A stretch of 64,000 bases of DNA from positions 404,390,790-404,454,789 of the forward strand of contig NC_057811.1 in the NCBI RefSeq assembly GCF_018294505.1. Direction: 5' to 3'. The number at the start of each line of letters is the position of its first letter. Position 1 is the first letter of the stretch. The position numbers were made by a program, and so were the translations under genes. Source of the DNA: Triticum aestivum. Taxonomy: Eukaryota; Streptophyta; Magnoliopsida; Poales; Poaceae. Positions 23,507 to 35,856 of the stretch are shown one piece after another. The notes beneath the pieces were generated by a model that made no database searches, was not told the DNA's origin, and saw nothing but the letters and a program-made list of their open reading frames with translations.

Positions 23507-25793
23507 CATAAGTCTGAAACATTTGAAAAGTTCAAAGAATTTCAGAGTGAAGTGGAAAATCATCGTAACAAGAAAATAAAGTTTCCACGATCTGATCGTG
23601 GAGGAGAATATTTGAGTTACGAGTTTGGTCTTCATTTGAAACAATGTGGAATAGTTTCGCAACTCACGCCACCTGGAACACCACAGCGTAATGGTGTGTC
23701 CGAACGTCGTAACCACACTTTATTAGATATGGTGCGATCTATGATGTCTCTTACTGATTTACCGCTATTGTTTTGGGGTTATTCTTTAGAGACAGCTGCA
23801 TTCACGTTAAATAGGGCACCATCTAAATCCGTTGAGAAGACACCTTATGAACTGTGGTTTGGCAAGAAACCCAAGTTGTCGTTTCTGAAAGTTTGGGGCT
23901 GCGATGCTTATGTGAAAAAGCTTCAACCTGATAAGCTCGAACCCAAATCAGATAAATGTGTCTTCATAGGATACCCAAAGGAGACTGTTGGGTACACCTT
24001 CTATCATAGATCTGAAGGCAAGATATTCTTTGCCAAGAATGGATCCTTTCTAGAGAAGGAGTTTCTCTCGAAAGAAGTGAGTGGGAGGAAAGTGGAACTT
24101 GATGAGGTAACTGTACCTTCTCCCGAATTGGAAAGTAGTTCATCACAGAAATCTGTTCGAGTGATTCCTACACCAATTAGTGAGGAAGCTAATGATTGTG
24201 ATCATGATACTTCAGATCAAGTTACTACTGAACCTCATAGGTCAACCAGAGTAAGATCCGCACCAGAGTGGTACGGTAATCCTATTCTGGACGTCATGTT
24301 TCTAGACCATAACGAACCTACGAACTATGAGGAAGTGATGGTGAGCCCAGATTCCGCAAAATGGCTTGAGGCCATGAAATCTGAGATGGGATCCATGTAT
24401 GAGAACAAAGTGTGGACTTTGGTTGATTGCCCAATGATCGGCAAGCCATCGAGAATAAATGGATCTTCAAGAAGAAGACTGACGCTGACGGTAATGTTAC
24501 TGTCTACAAAGCTTGACTTGTTGCGAAAGGTTTTCGACAAGTTCAAGGAGTTGACTACGATGAGACTTTCTCACCCATAGCGATGCTTAAGTATGTCCGA
24601 ATCATGTTAGCAATTGCCGCAATTTATGATTATGAAATTTGGCAAATGGATGTCAAAACTGCATTCCTGAATGGATTTCTGGAAGAAGAGTTGTGTATGA
24701 TGCAACCAGAAGGTTTTGTCGATCCAAAGGATGCTAACAAAGTGTGCAAGCTCCAGCGATCCATTTATGGACTGGTGCAAGCCTCTCAGAGTTGGTATAA
24801 ACGTTTTGATAGTGTGATCAAAGCATATGGTTTTATACAGACTTTTGGAGAAGCCTGTATTTACAAGAAAGTGAGTGGGAGCTCTGTAGCATTTCTAATA
24901 TTATATGTGGATGACATATTGTTGATTGGAAATGATATAGAATTTCTGAATAGCATAAAAGGATACTTGAATAAAAGTTTTTCAATGAAAGACCTCGATG
25001 AAGCTACTTATATATTGGGCATCAAGATCTATAGAGATAGATCAAGACGCTTAATTGGACTTTCACAAAGCACATACCTTGATAAGATTTTGAAGAAGTT
25101 CAAAATGGACCAGTCAAAGAAAGGGTTCTTTCCTGTGTTACAAGGTGTGAAGTCGAGTGAGACTCAATGCCCGACCACTGCAGAAGTTAGAGAAAAAATG
25201 AAAGTCATTCCCTATGCTTCAGCCATAGGTTCTATCATGTATGCAATGCTGTGTACCAGACCTGATGTGTGCCTTGCTATAAGTATAGTAGGGAGGTACC
25301 AAAGTAATCCAGGAGTGGATCACTGGACAGCGGTCAAGAACATCCTGAAATACCTAAAAATGGACTAAGGATATGTTTCTCGTTTATATTGAACGGTGGA
25401 GCTGTCAGTTGGTGCAGTTCTAAGCAGAGCGTCGTGGCGGGATCTACGTGTGAAGCGGAATACCTAGCTGCTTCGGAAGCAGCAAATGAAGGAGTCTGGA
25501 TGAAGGAGTTTATATCCGATCTAGGTGTCATACCTAGTGCATCGGGTACAATGAAAATATTTTGTGACAATACTGGAGAAATTGCCTTGGCGAAGGAATC
25601 CAGATTTCACAAGAGAAGCAAGCACATCAAGAGACGCTTCAATTCCATCCATCATCAAGTGTCGGAAGGAGGCATAGAGATTTGCAAGATACATACAGAT
25701 CTGAATGTTGCAGACCCGTTGACTAAACCTCTCTCACGAGCAAAACATGATCAGCACCAAGACTCCATGGGTGTTAGAATCATTACAATGTAA
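23507..25793 (+). pseudogene. C1: Ty1/copia pol (integrase C-half, RT, RNase H), broken
   Basis: The integrase part starts mid-domain at the CACTA-1 insertion. DRGGEY (Asp codon 23594-23596) and NGVSERR (Glu codon 23702-23704) are the last two catalytic residues of the triad. The copia order IN-RT-RH follows. The frame changes near 24440, and a stop TGA at 24514-24516 replaces an expected Arg codon. RT has the catalytic YVDD at 24904-24915. Near 25365-25390 the frame shifts again, and an estimated 40 codons of RNase H, including its first Asp region, are missing. The end keeps KIHTDLNVADPLTKPL, the usual C-terminal motif of BARE/WIS/Angela-type elements. Not functional. Confidence 0.93.
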
Positions 25794-25810
25794 TCTAGAT
25801 TATCGACTCT

Positions 25811-25826
25811 GGTGCAAGTGGGAGAC
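25811..25826 (+). promoter_or_regulatory. Polypurine tract of C1
   Basis: GGTGCAAGTGGGAGAC directly before the LTR, the plus-strand primer site. The reverse-orientation copy in C2 has the same motif at the matching place (just after 31276). Confidence 0.85.
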
Positions 25827-27553
25827 TGAAGGAAATATGCCCTAGAGGCAATAATAAAGTTGTTATTTATATTTCCTTATATCATGATAAATGTTTATTA
25901 TTCATGATAGAATTGTATTTACCTGAAACTTAATACATGTGTGAATACATAGGCAAACAGAGTGTCACTAGTATGCCTCTACTTTGACTAGCTCGTTAAT
26001 CAAAGATGGTTAAGTTTCCGAGCCATGGACATGTGTTGTCATTTGATGAACGGGATCACATCATTAGAGAATGATGTGATTGACTTGACCCATCCGTTAG
26101 CTTAGCACTATGATCGTTTAGTTTATTGCTATTGCTTTCTTCATGACTTATACATGTTCCTATGACTATGAGATTATGCAACTCCCGAATACCGGAGGAA
26201 CACTTAGTGTGCTATCAAACGTCACAACGTAACTGGGTGATTATAAAGATGCTCTACAGGTGTCTCCGATGGTGTTTGTTGGGTTGGCATAGATCGAGAT
26301 TAGGATTTGTCACTCCGTGTTTTGGAGAGGTATCTCTGGGCCCTCTCGGTAATGCACATCACTATAAGCCTTGCAAGCAATGTGACTAATGAGTTAGTTG
26401 CGGGATGATGCACTACGGAATGAGTAAAGAGACTTGCCGGTAACAAGATTGAACTAGGTATTGAGATACCGACGATCGAATCTCGGGAAAGTGACATACC
26501 GATGACAAAGGGAACAATGTATATTGTTATGCGGTTTGACCGATAACGATCTTCGTAGAATATGTAGGAACCAATATGAGCAACCAGGTTCCGCTATTGG
26601 TTATTGACCGGAAGTGTGTCTCGGTCATGTCTACATAGTTCTCGAACCCGTAGGGTCCGCACACTTAACATTCGATGATGATCGGTATTATGAGTTTATG
26701 TGTTTTGATGTACCAAAGGTTGTTCGGAGTCCCGAATGTGATCACGGACATGTCGGGGAGTCTCAAAATGGTCGAGATATAAAGATCAATATATTGCAAG
26801 GCTATGTTTGGACACCGGAAAGGTTTCGGATGAGTTCGGGCATTTTCCGGAGTACCGGGGGGGGTACCGGAACCCCACGGGGAGTTAATGGGCCTTAATG
26901 GGCCATGGTGGAAGAGAGGAGGAGGCGGCCAAGGTGGGGGCGCGCCCCCCAAGCTCAATCCGAATTGGGAGGGGGGCCGGCCCCCCTTTCCTTCTCTCCC
27001 TCTCCCTCTTCCTTCTTCTCCTACTCCAACTAGGGAAGGGGGGAAACCTACTCCTACCGGGAGTAGGACTCCCCCCTTGGGCGCGCCATAGAGAGGGCCG
27101 GCCCTCCCCTCCTCCACTCCTTTATATACGGGGGAGGGGGCACCCCATAGACAGACAAGTTGATTGTTTAGCAGTGTGCAGTGCCCCCCTCCACAGATTT
27201 CCACCTCGGTCATATCGTTGTAGTGCTTAGGTGAAGCCCTGCGTCGGTAACTTCATCAACACCGTCATCACGCCGTCGTGCTGATGAAACTCTCCCTCAA
27301 CCTCAGTTGGATCTAGAGTTCATGGGACGTCACCGAGCTGAACGTGTGCAAATCACAGAGGTGCCGTACGTTCGGTGCTAGGATCGGTCGGATCGTGAAG
27401 ACGTACGACTACATCAACCGCGTTGTCATAACGCTTCCGCTTTCGGTCTACGAGGGTACGTAGACAACACTCTCCCCTCTCATTGCTATGCATCACCTAG
27501 ATAGATCTTGCCTGATCATAGGATTTTTTTTGAAATTACTGCATTCCCCAACA
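25827..27553 (+). repeat. 3' LTR of C1 (BARE/WIS/Angela type)
   Basis: Begins TGAAGGAAATATGCCCTAGA and ends CATTCCCCAACA; 1727 bp, close to the usual size for this family. TATA-like TTTATATA at 27121-27128. The usual start is TGTTGGAAATATG, so two bases differ at the very end. The 5' LTR is not in the window. Confidence 0.92.
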
Positions 27554-28463
27554 GAGGCGGGGCCGATAGAGAGGGGGGCTGCTGGCTAGGCGGCGGCGGC
27601 GGCTACCGAGGAGCCCAAGAGGGGGACTTGGAAGAGGACGACCCCGACAGCGAGACCCTAGAGGCCATGGAGCGGGGGAGGGGAGCGGTGGCCGCCGTCT
27701 CCGGAGTTGAGAGCGGCGCGGGGGGAGGGGGTGGCCGCCGGGGCCGGACTGGTTGCCGGCGCAGCGCGCGGCTGCGGGTGAGAGAGCGAGCGCTTCGGGG
27801 GAGAGAGCGAGCGCTGTGAGGGAGAGAGCGAGACGCGCCGTGTGGAATGTTCGTGGCCTAAATGACCCGGCAAGGAGGAGCACAATTTACCAAGTATTCT
27901 CGTCGGCCAATCCTGGCATTGTTTGCCTACATGAAACTAAAATGGAAGTTGTAACACCGAGTGTGGTGACGCACTGTTTAGGAAGTAAATTTGCGAGCTT
28001 CTTCTATCTCCCCACCTCAGGCACGCGTGGTGGAATTCTTCTGGCTTGGGGCCCATTGGTGGTCCAGCTCTCGAGTCCGCACTACTCTCACAACACAGTT
28101 ACAGCGCTCGTCACGCCTGTCGGTACGACATCCCACTGGTGGATGACAGGGGTCTATGGACCAAACTCGGACACCCAAAAGGTCGAGTTCATGCAGGAGC
28201 TGGTAGATATCCGAGAGCTCATTGCTGGACCTTGGGCGGTCCTTGGGGATTTCAATCTCCTGGTAAACCCTGAGGACAAAAGCAATGCATGTATCAACAG
28301 ACGCATGATGGCGCGATTTCGCGCTAAGTTAAATGCTCTCGAGCTGAAGGAAGTGTATCTCAACGGCCGGCGCTACACAAGGTCGAATGAGCATGGACGG
28401 GCTACTCTTGAAAAGATTGACCATGTTTTCACCACGGTGGACTGGGAGGAGCTTCACCCATCA
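27554..28463 (+). pseudogene. LINE (L1-type) ORF2 fragment: endonuclease domain
   Basis: From about 27838 the frame shows the exonuclease-endonuclease-phosphatase fold of plant LINE ORF2: WNVRGLND, CLHETKM, GVYGPN, LGDFNLL and KIDHVF. It stops being LINE-like at 28463, where a gypsy LTR begins; RT is absent. The GC-rich 27554-27837 upstream gives no recognisable protein and is probably LINE 5' sequence. The endonuclease nicks target DNA for reverse transcription in intact elements. The fragment keeps the 5' side, the opposite of ordinary LINE 5' truncation, because later insertions interrupt it. Confidence 0.85.
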
Positions 28464-29540
28464 TGTTTCTTATATGTCCATTTTGCATCATGCTTTTATG
28501 ACAATATTTATTGCATTATGGGTTGTTATTACATATTATATCACAATACTTATGGCTATTCTCTCTTATTTTACAAGGTTTACATGAAGAAGGAGAATGC
28601 CGGCAGCTGGAATTCTGGACTGGAAAATGAGCAAATATTAGAGACCTATTCTGCACAACTCCAAAAGTCCTGAAACTCCACGGAGATCAGTTTTGGAATT
28701 AATAAAAAATATTGGATGAAGAAAGCACCAGAGGGGGGCCACCAGCCATCCACAAGGGCGGATGGCGCGCCCCCTGACCTTGTGGGCCCCCTAGCAGGCC
28801 TTCGGTGCCCATCTTCTGCTATATGGTGTCTTTTACCCTGAAAAAAAATCATAAGGAAGCTTTCGGGACGAAGCGCCACCGTCTTGAGGCGGAACCTGGG
28901 CAGGACCAATCCAGGGCTCCGGCGGAGCTATTCTACCGGGGAAACATCCCTCCCGGAGGGGGAAATCATCGCCATCGTCATCACCATCGATCGTCTCATC
29001 AGGGGAAGGTCAATCTCCGTCAACATCTTCACCAGCACCATCTCCTCTCAAACCCTAGTTCATCTCTTGTATTCGATCTTGGTCCCAAAACCTCAGATTG
29101 GTACCTGTGGGTTGCCAGTAGTGTTGATTACTCCTTGTAGTTGATGCTAGTTGGTTTATTCGGTGGAAGATCATATGTTCAGATCCTTAATGATAATTAA
29201 TACTCCTCTGATTATTATTATGAATATGCTTTGTGAGTAGTTACGTTTGTTCCTGAGAACATGGGATAAGTCTTGTTATAAGTAATCATGTGAATTTGGT
29301 ATTCGTTCGATATTTTGATGAGATGTATGTTGTCTCTCCTCTAGTGGTGTTATGTTAACGTCGACTACATGACATTGCACCATTATTTGGGCCTAGGGGA
29401 AGGCATTGGGAAGTAATATGTAGATGATGGGTTGCTAGAGTGACAGAAGCTTAAAGCCTAGTTTATGGGTTGCTTCGTAAGGGGCTGATTTGGATCCATA
29501 TGTTTCATGCTATGGTTAGGTTTACCTTAATTCTTCTTAT
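28464..29540 (+). repeat. Gypsy LTR fragment (Sabrina/WHAM-like)
   Basis: Starts TGTTTCTTATATG at 28464 inside the LINE. It contains the stretch GGAATTCTGGACTGGAAAA and a leader-like region near 29050-29150 that I associate with high-copy wheat gypsy LTRs. It is cut off at about 29540 by the reverse copia C2. Family assignment is from memory. Confidence 0.6.
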
Positions 29541-31276
29541 TGGGGAACGTAGTAATAATTAAAAAAATTCCTACGTGTCACCAAGATCAATCTAGGAGAT
29601 GCTATAAACGAGAGAGAGGGAGTGCATCTTCATACCCTTGAAGATCGCTAAGCGGAAGCGTTACAAGAGCACGATTAATGGAGTCGTACTAGCGGCGATT
29701 CAAATCGCGGAAGATCCGATCTAGCGCCGAACGGACGGTGCCGCCGTGTTCAACACACGTACAGCCCGGGGACGTCTCCTCCTTCTTGATCCAGCAAGGG
29801 GAGAGGAGAAGTTTAGGGAGAGCTCGAGCAGCACGACGGCGTGGTGGTGGAGCTTGTGGTTCTCCTGCAGGGCTTCGCCAAGCGCTACGGAGGAGGAGGT
29901 GCTGGAGGAGGGAGGGGCTGCGCCAGGGGAAGGGGTGCGGCTGACCTATCTCTCCCTCACTATATTTAGGGGGAAGGGGGGAGGAGGAGGCGCCCTAGGG
30001 TTTCCCTACGGGAGGGGCGTCGGCCACAAGGGAAACCCTTACGGGTTTGGGCGCCCCCACCCCTAGGAAACTTGCCCCCAAGCCGGGAGGAGTGGCTGCC
30101 CCAGGGGAGGTGCCCCCACCTCTCCAGGTTACGTGAGATGGGGTGGGAGGGGCGCGCAACCCCTTAGTGGGCTGATGTGCCCCCTCCCCTTGGCCCATAA
30201 GGCCCCCCAACGCTTGCCGGGGCCTCCGAAACCCCTTTCGGACACGCTGGTCGTCACCCGGTACCCCCGGAACAATTCCGGACTCCAATACCCTTGATCC
30301 AATATATCGATATACACCTCTACACCATTCTGGAGTTCCTTGTCACGTCCGGGATCTCATCCGGGACTCCGAACAACCTTCGGTAACCACATACTATTTC
30401 CCATAACAACTCTAGCGCAACCAAACCTTAAGTGTGTAGACCCTACGGGTTCGGGAACCATGCAGACGGGACGGAGAGACCCCTCTAGTCAATAACCAAT
30501 AGCTGGATCTGGATACCCATATTGGTTCCCACATGTTCCACGATGATCTCATCGGATGAACCACGATGTCGTGGATTCAATCAATCCCGTATGCAATTCC
30601 CGATGTCTATCGGTATGTTACTTGCCCGAGATTAGATCGTCGGTATCCCTATACCTTGTTCAATCTCGTTACCGGCAAGTCTCTTTACTTGTTCTGTAAC
30701 GCATGATCCCGTGACTAACTCCTTAGTCACACTGAGCTCATTATGATGATGCATTACCGAGTGGGCCAAAGATACCTCTCCGTCATACGGAGTGACAAAT
30801 CCCAGTCTCGATTCGTGCCAACTCAACAGATACTTTCGGAGCTACCTGTAGTGCACCTTTATAGTCACCCAGTTAGGTTGTGACGTTTGATACACCCAAA
30901 GCATTCCTATGGCATCCGGGAATGCACGATCTCATGGTCTAAGGAAATGATACTTGACATTAGAAAAGCTCTAGCGAACGAACTACACAATCTTGTGCTA
31001 TGCTTAGGATTGGGTCTTGTCCATCACATCATTCTCCTAATGATGTGATCCCGTTATCAACGACATCCAATGTCCATGGTCAGGAAACCATAACCATCTA
31101 TTGATCGACGAGCTAGTCAACTAGAGGCTTACTAGGGACATGTTCTGGTCTATGTATCCACACATGTATTACGGTTTCCGGTTAATACAATTATAGCATG
31201 AACAATAGACAATTATCATGAACAAGGAAATATAATAATAACCATTTTATTACTGCCTCTACGGCATATTTCCAAC
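29541..31276 (-). repeat. 3' LTR of C2, reverse copia (BARE/WIS/Angela type)
   Basis: On the - strand it starts TGTTGGAAATATGCCGTAGA at 31276 and runs to ...ACGTTCCCCA at 29541, 1736 bp. It matches the C1 LTR in the opposite orientation. TATA-like sequence on the - strand near 29958-29967. The left edge lacks the last two or three bases of a perfect end, so no target duplication can be read. Confidence 0.9.
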
Positions 31277-31833
31277 AGTCTCCCACTTGCACTAGAGTCA
31301 ATAATCTAGTTCACCTCGCCATGTGATTAACACTCATAGTTCACATTGCCATGTGACTAACACCCAAAGAGTTTACTAGAGTCAATAATCTAGTTCACAT
31401 CGCCATGTGATTAACACCCAAGAGTTTACTAGGGTTTGATCATGTTATGCTTACTAGAGAGGTTTTTATTCAATGGGTCTGCAACATGCAGATCCGTGTG
31501 TACTTCGCAAATCTCTATTTCATATTGCAGATGTTGCTACCATGCTCCAGTTGGAGCTACTCCAAATGGTTGCTCCTACTATATGTATCCGGTTTGCCAC
31601 TCAGAGTCATCCGGATAGGTGTTAAAGCTTGCATCAACGTAACCCTTTATGCGGAACACTTTATCACCTCCATAACTGAGAAACATTTCCTTATTCCTAA
31701 GGACAATTTTGACCGCTGTCCAATGATCCACTCCTGGATCACTCTTGTACCCCCTTTACAGACTCGTGGAAAGGCACATATCAGGTGCGGTACACAGCAT
31801 GGCATATCGTATAGAGCCTATGGCTAAGGCATA
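31277..31833 (-). pseudogene. C2: end of copia pol (RT/RNase H) and polypurine tract, degenerate
   Basis: On the - strand the polypurine tract GTGCAAGTGGGAGAC lies immediately before the LTR. Upstream is recognisable but frameshifted RT/RNase H sequence: YAMLCTAPD near 31790, DPGVDHWTAV near 31720, and IHT..ADPL near 31480. It ends abruptly at 31833, where G2 is inserted. The remaining 5' part should lie beyond the right end of G2 and CACTA-2 and is not seen. Confidence 0.8.
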
Positions 31834-32733
31834 TGTCGGATCACGGGTTCCCGCAAAACCCTCAAGGTTCGAACACTGGGGTGGGCGCGGTGATTTCCTC
31901 CCTACCGATCTACGCCCTAGCTCGCTAAGTTCTCGCGGACGAACTCGACGAACTCACAACACAAAGACTCAAGATTTATACTAATTCGGGCCACCGTTGT
32001 GGTGTAATACCCTACTCTAGTGTGGTGGTGGTGGATTGCTTCTCGGGCTGATGATGAACAGTACAAGGTGAAGAACAACCTCCTGTGGTTGAGGTGTACT
32101 TGTGCTCTGCAAGCTTGTGGATGTGAGGATGGGAGGTCGAACCGATCCCCCTACTGTGGTGGCTAGTTCTACTTATATAGGCCCTGGTCCTCTCCCCAAA
32201 TATTGAGCGGGAAGGGAGCCAACAACGGCCAATTTGAAAGGGGACAACTTGTACAGCTTATCCTGACAAAAGCGGTCTTCGCGTGCGAAAGGCTCTGTTG
32301 GTGACGCCGTCTTGGGCTCCATGGTGACCTCCGTCCTGCCGTCCTGCTGGTCTTGGTCTCGTTGCACTGATATGGAAACCTTTGCTTGATGCCTCGATAC
32401 TCTGCGCCTGCGCTTGCCTCCTTAACACCAAAGAGGAAACAAGGACGCCGTGCGTGCTGGCGCCCGCTTGGTGCCCATCTGATCTTGATCGTCATGGCTC
32501 ACGTCACGAGAGCCTCGCGAGGTTTGCCCTGCCTTGATTTCTCCGCTCCTCGTGAGGCAACCTGGTGAGGCCGCTCCTGAGGAGGTCTTGCATCGTCCGC
32601 CTCGCGAGGCTTGGCCCCTCGCGAGGGTCTTGAATGCCTACTTGATGAAGATGAGCCGTACAGGCCTGCTAGCACAGCCACGCCGTGGGCCAGGCAGGCA
32701 AGTCTGGGGACCCCCATTCCCGGAACACCGACA
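31834..32733 (-). repeat. 3' LTR of G2
   Basis: 900 bp; on the - strand it begins TGTCGGTGTTCCGGG at 32733 and ends GATCCGACA at 31834, so the ends are TGTCGG...CCGACA. A purine-rich stretch (GGGCCCAGCGGC) precedes it. A TATA box CTATATAAG lies on the - strand at 32180-32172. Confidence 0.8.
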
Positions 32734-33148
32734 GTAGCCGCTGGGCCCAAGGCATGCTCGGGGTTGGCTTCGAGGCGAAGCCAAAGGTCAAGCGCGGAGT
32801 GCCACGGGCCCCAAAAGTCTGCGGCCTTGGTCAACGTGTGGCGGTTGATTGGACGTGGGCGTCTCTGCTTCCCCATGCTGCCTTGGCAACTGCCCGACTT
32901 GACAAAAGACTAGCGCGGACAGCGCTTGCCTTCACTATTCCCTTTCGCCTTGCCTTAGATCCCCTTTCTCGCTCCTTGCTGCCAATACCCCCAGATCTGC
33001 TCCAATCTTGCTCCGCATCTGCGACCAATGCCGCCGTGCAAGGTCAAGTCCTCTGCCTCGCCGGCTTGGTACGAGCCAGCTCTTGAAGCCCCCAACGCCA
33101 CAGAGAAGAGCCTAGCCGCCACGCGCTTGCTGACGGCGGGCGAGAGCA

Positions 33149-35677
33149 ATGAGGGGGGGGGGGAAGACGGAGCTCCGGCTTGCCTCCGACGTGCCGGAGC
33201 CTGAGGGAAGCACCTTCTTCCCCTTCTTCACGAGCAGCATCACTGCCGGGTTGGTTCCCCCCTTTCTGATTTCTTTTTCGAGGTCCTCGACCACTTCGGG
33301 CTGCAGGCGCTGCATCTCCATCCCAACTATATCCTCCTCTTGTCCATCTTCGCCTACTATTGTGAGGCGTATCTGGGCATGATGCCGTCCGTGGCTCTTT
33401 TGCGCCACTTCTTCTTTCTTCGCGTCAGCGATGGTCACGTCTCTGGGTGTGCTAATTTCATCGCATCCGGCAAGGCCAACTCGATCTCGAACACCGGGAA
33501 GAGGGTTGACAACATCCGGGCCAAATGGGTCTTGATGGACGCCAAGTGCGTCCACCCGCGCTTGGCATTGCCGACGGAGGCACCCCAGTCTAACAAGGGG
33601 TGGCCTCGTGCAGAGCTTGCTGACGAGCGGGCGTTGTCGGTGTTGGCGCAGATGCAGACCCACCTGAAGCCGGGCAACACGAAGGCGGCGAAGGTCACAG
33701 GGGCCATGCTCCTGAGGGAATTCCTGACGTTGCGCCTCGCCCCGCTCCAGGCGCGTGCGCGCCCCTTGTGGAGGCTTGGAGACGAAGAAGACAAGATCCG
33801 CCTGAGGCCGGGGGCCCTGCCTAACAATGAGCTGACTGCTGTCCCGCGCCTCCTGGTTGGGGACAACCAGGAGTACCCGCTGAGCGCCTTCACTCCTTTG
33901 TTCCATCGCAAGGACTGGGAGCCAATCGTGGTCTCCAGGCCGACTTTCGATCTGCGCAGGCTGGTGCCGCCCACGCCCTCTGGAGGTCCTACGGCGCCGA
34001 AGCCGGTGGAGCTGTCTTCTGACGAGTCCCACGGGAGGGAGGAAGAGGAGGTGGACTCGGAGGCGACCCCCGAGGAAATAGGCGAGACCTCTCCCTTGAG
34101 CAAGGACGAGATCCTCCGCGCCCTTCCCGACGACGGCGAGGTCGATGCCCGCCAGGAGGAGGGAGAACCGCCCATCATCCCGACAAGGAGCAGGTCGTCA
34201 CTGATCTCCCGGGATGCTGCCTCCGCCTTGACACCACCCGGAGCCACCTACAGTCCTTCTGCTGCCCCGTCTTCTGCTCCTGGAGCCCGTGCGCCTACTC
34301 CTCAGGCGCCGACGCTTTCAGGTTTTAGGCTCCCCAAGCGGAAAGTGGACTATATCGCGGTGGATCAGTAAGTGTTAGGAGCTTCGCCTAGCTTCTGCTT
34401 ATACTTGCTATTTCCTGACGTTTACCCTTGGTTGATCAGGCCGGTGCCTTCGGCGAAGAAACGGAAGGAGGACACGGCGGCCGCGCCCCCCTCGGCGGAG
34501 AAAGGAGGTGGCAGCACTCGCACCTCCCCAGCCCGGTCGCCCTCGTGAGGCCAAGGGAGACATCATCGGGAGGGGTCAGCCCCCATGGCCCCGCTGGCTC
34601 CGGAAGTGCCGGCACCTGGCTCGGCTGATGAGGTCCCAAAGGCTCTGGAGCCCTTGATCTCCCATGCCCAGGTAACGACGTCGCCCCCTCCTTCTGCCGC
34701 GCTCCTCGCCCCAGGTTCTTCCGCTTCCTCTGTCCTCTTGGATCGCGCCCTTTTGAAGATGGCCCAACTGCGGGAAGACCTCCTGAGCATGGACCCGCGT
34801 CTAGTGGCCGGGTGCTTGGAGCTGTCCTCAGGCTGGCTTCACTCTGACTCGGCAGTTCGAGCGTTGCTGAGCCAGGCTGCGGCGGCCTCCGAGAAGGAGA
34901 AGCAGGCCACCGCCAGCGCTGCGGCCGATCGCGAGGCGGCGCTGAAGGACGCCGAGGCCGCCCGCGATCGTTGCCGAAAGCTGGAGGGCGAGCTGGAGAG
35001 CCTGCGCAATGAGCGCGAAAAAGAAGCACGTGACCGCAAAGCGAAGGAGGAGGAGATGAAGGCCCGGGAGGACACCATGAAGGGCTGCGATGCCGAGCTG
35101 GGGGAGCTGACGAAGGCGCAGGCCGTGGAGCACAACCGACTGGAAGAGCTGGAGTAGAAGGCGAAGGCGAGGGAGGCCGAGCTCGACGCCAAGGCGAGGG
35201 TCCTGGCTGAAGACCGTGTGGCCATTTCGCTTCTTGAGAAGAGGTCCAGCGTGGCGCTGAAGTCACTGTTAGAAGGGCCTGGAGAAGCCACTGACCACCG
35301 ACGAGGATGGCCCTGCTCAGCTGCTTCCCCACTTGGTGAAGGCGCTTGAGGAAGTCGTGGAGGGCATCGGTCCCATGGATGAGGCAGAGGCTCATGTTCT
35401 TTCTTCAGCTGCGCTGACGCGTGTCTTCAGCCATCTGTACCTTCGCGACCCCAATGCTCCTCTCGACGAGCTGCTGGAGCCTGTAGCTGATGAACATTGC
35501 ACGGCCGCTGCCACAGCCGTGAAAGGTCAGGTGGAGGCCCTGCTGAAGAAGTTCCGCGGCTTCGTCCTCGCTCCATCGACCGGTGATGCCACCGATCCTA
35601 CAGCTGGCGGTGCAGGTGAAGGCGACGCTACCAAGGGAGGAGCACCCTCTACAGGCGATGGCGGTGTCCAGGGGTGA
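33149..35677 (+). pseudogene. G2 antisense accessory gene (Transposase_28-like), degenerate
   Basis: Opposite in strand to gag/pol of G2 and in the same place as the G1 gene. The first region (33149-34367) moves from frame 2 to frame 1 near 33255. It then carries a segment matching exon 1 of the G1 gene in pattern (HPNYILLLSIF, CEAYLG, LRHFFFLR). A donor GTAAGT at 34368 pairs with an acceptor before 34440, which keeps the frame. A stop TGA (34546-34548) and a frameshift follow. A long Ala/Glu/Lys coiled coil occupies 34750-35270, with stop TAG at 35155-35157. The last part is an open frame 35333-35677. Same family as the gene at 7915-4443; function unknown. Confidence 0.7.
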
Positions 35678-35856
35678 CCTGCGGCTGCTTTCATATTTCA
35701 TTCCTACAATACGCATCAGGCCTCGTGGAGGCGTTAAAACTTTCATCTGATATTGTGAGGACAATATGTCTTGTAATATTTGCATCGAGATTTTGTGATT
35801 TTCTTCCAAATTTGCTTTGTGTTCTGCGTCGGCAGAGCCCGGCCCCGCGCATACCT

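Noticed and set aside
26665..27213. 182-codon - strand frame in the C1 LTR
   Set aside because: It is inside a known LTR type, Gly/Pro-rich, and opposite to LTR transcription.
32499..34247. Long - strand frames opposite the G2 accessory gene
   Set aside because: They are shadows of the + strand gene; codon-like periodicity and homology to the G1 gene are on the + strand.
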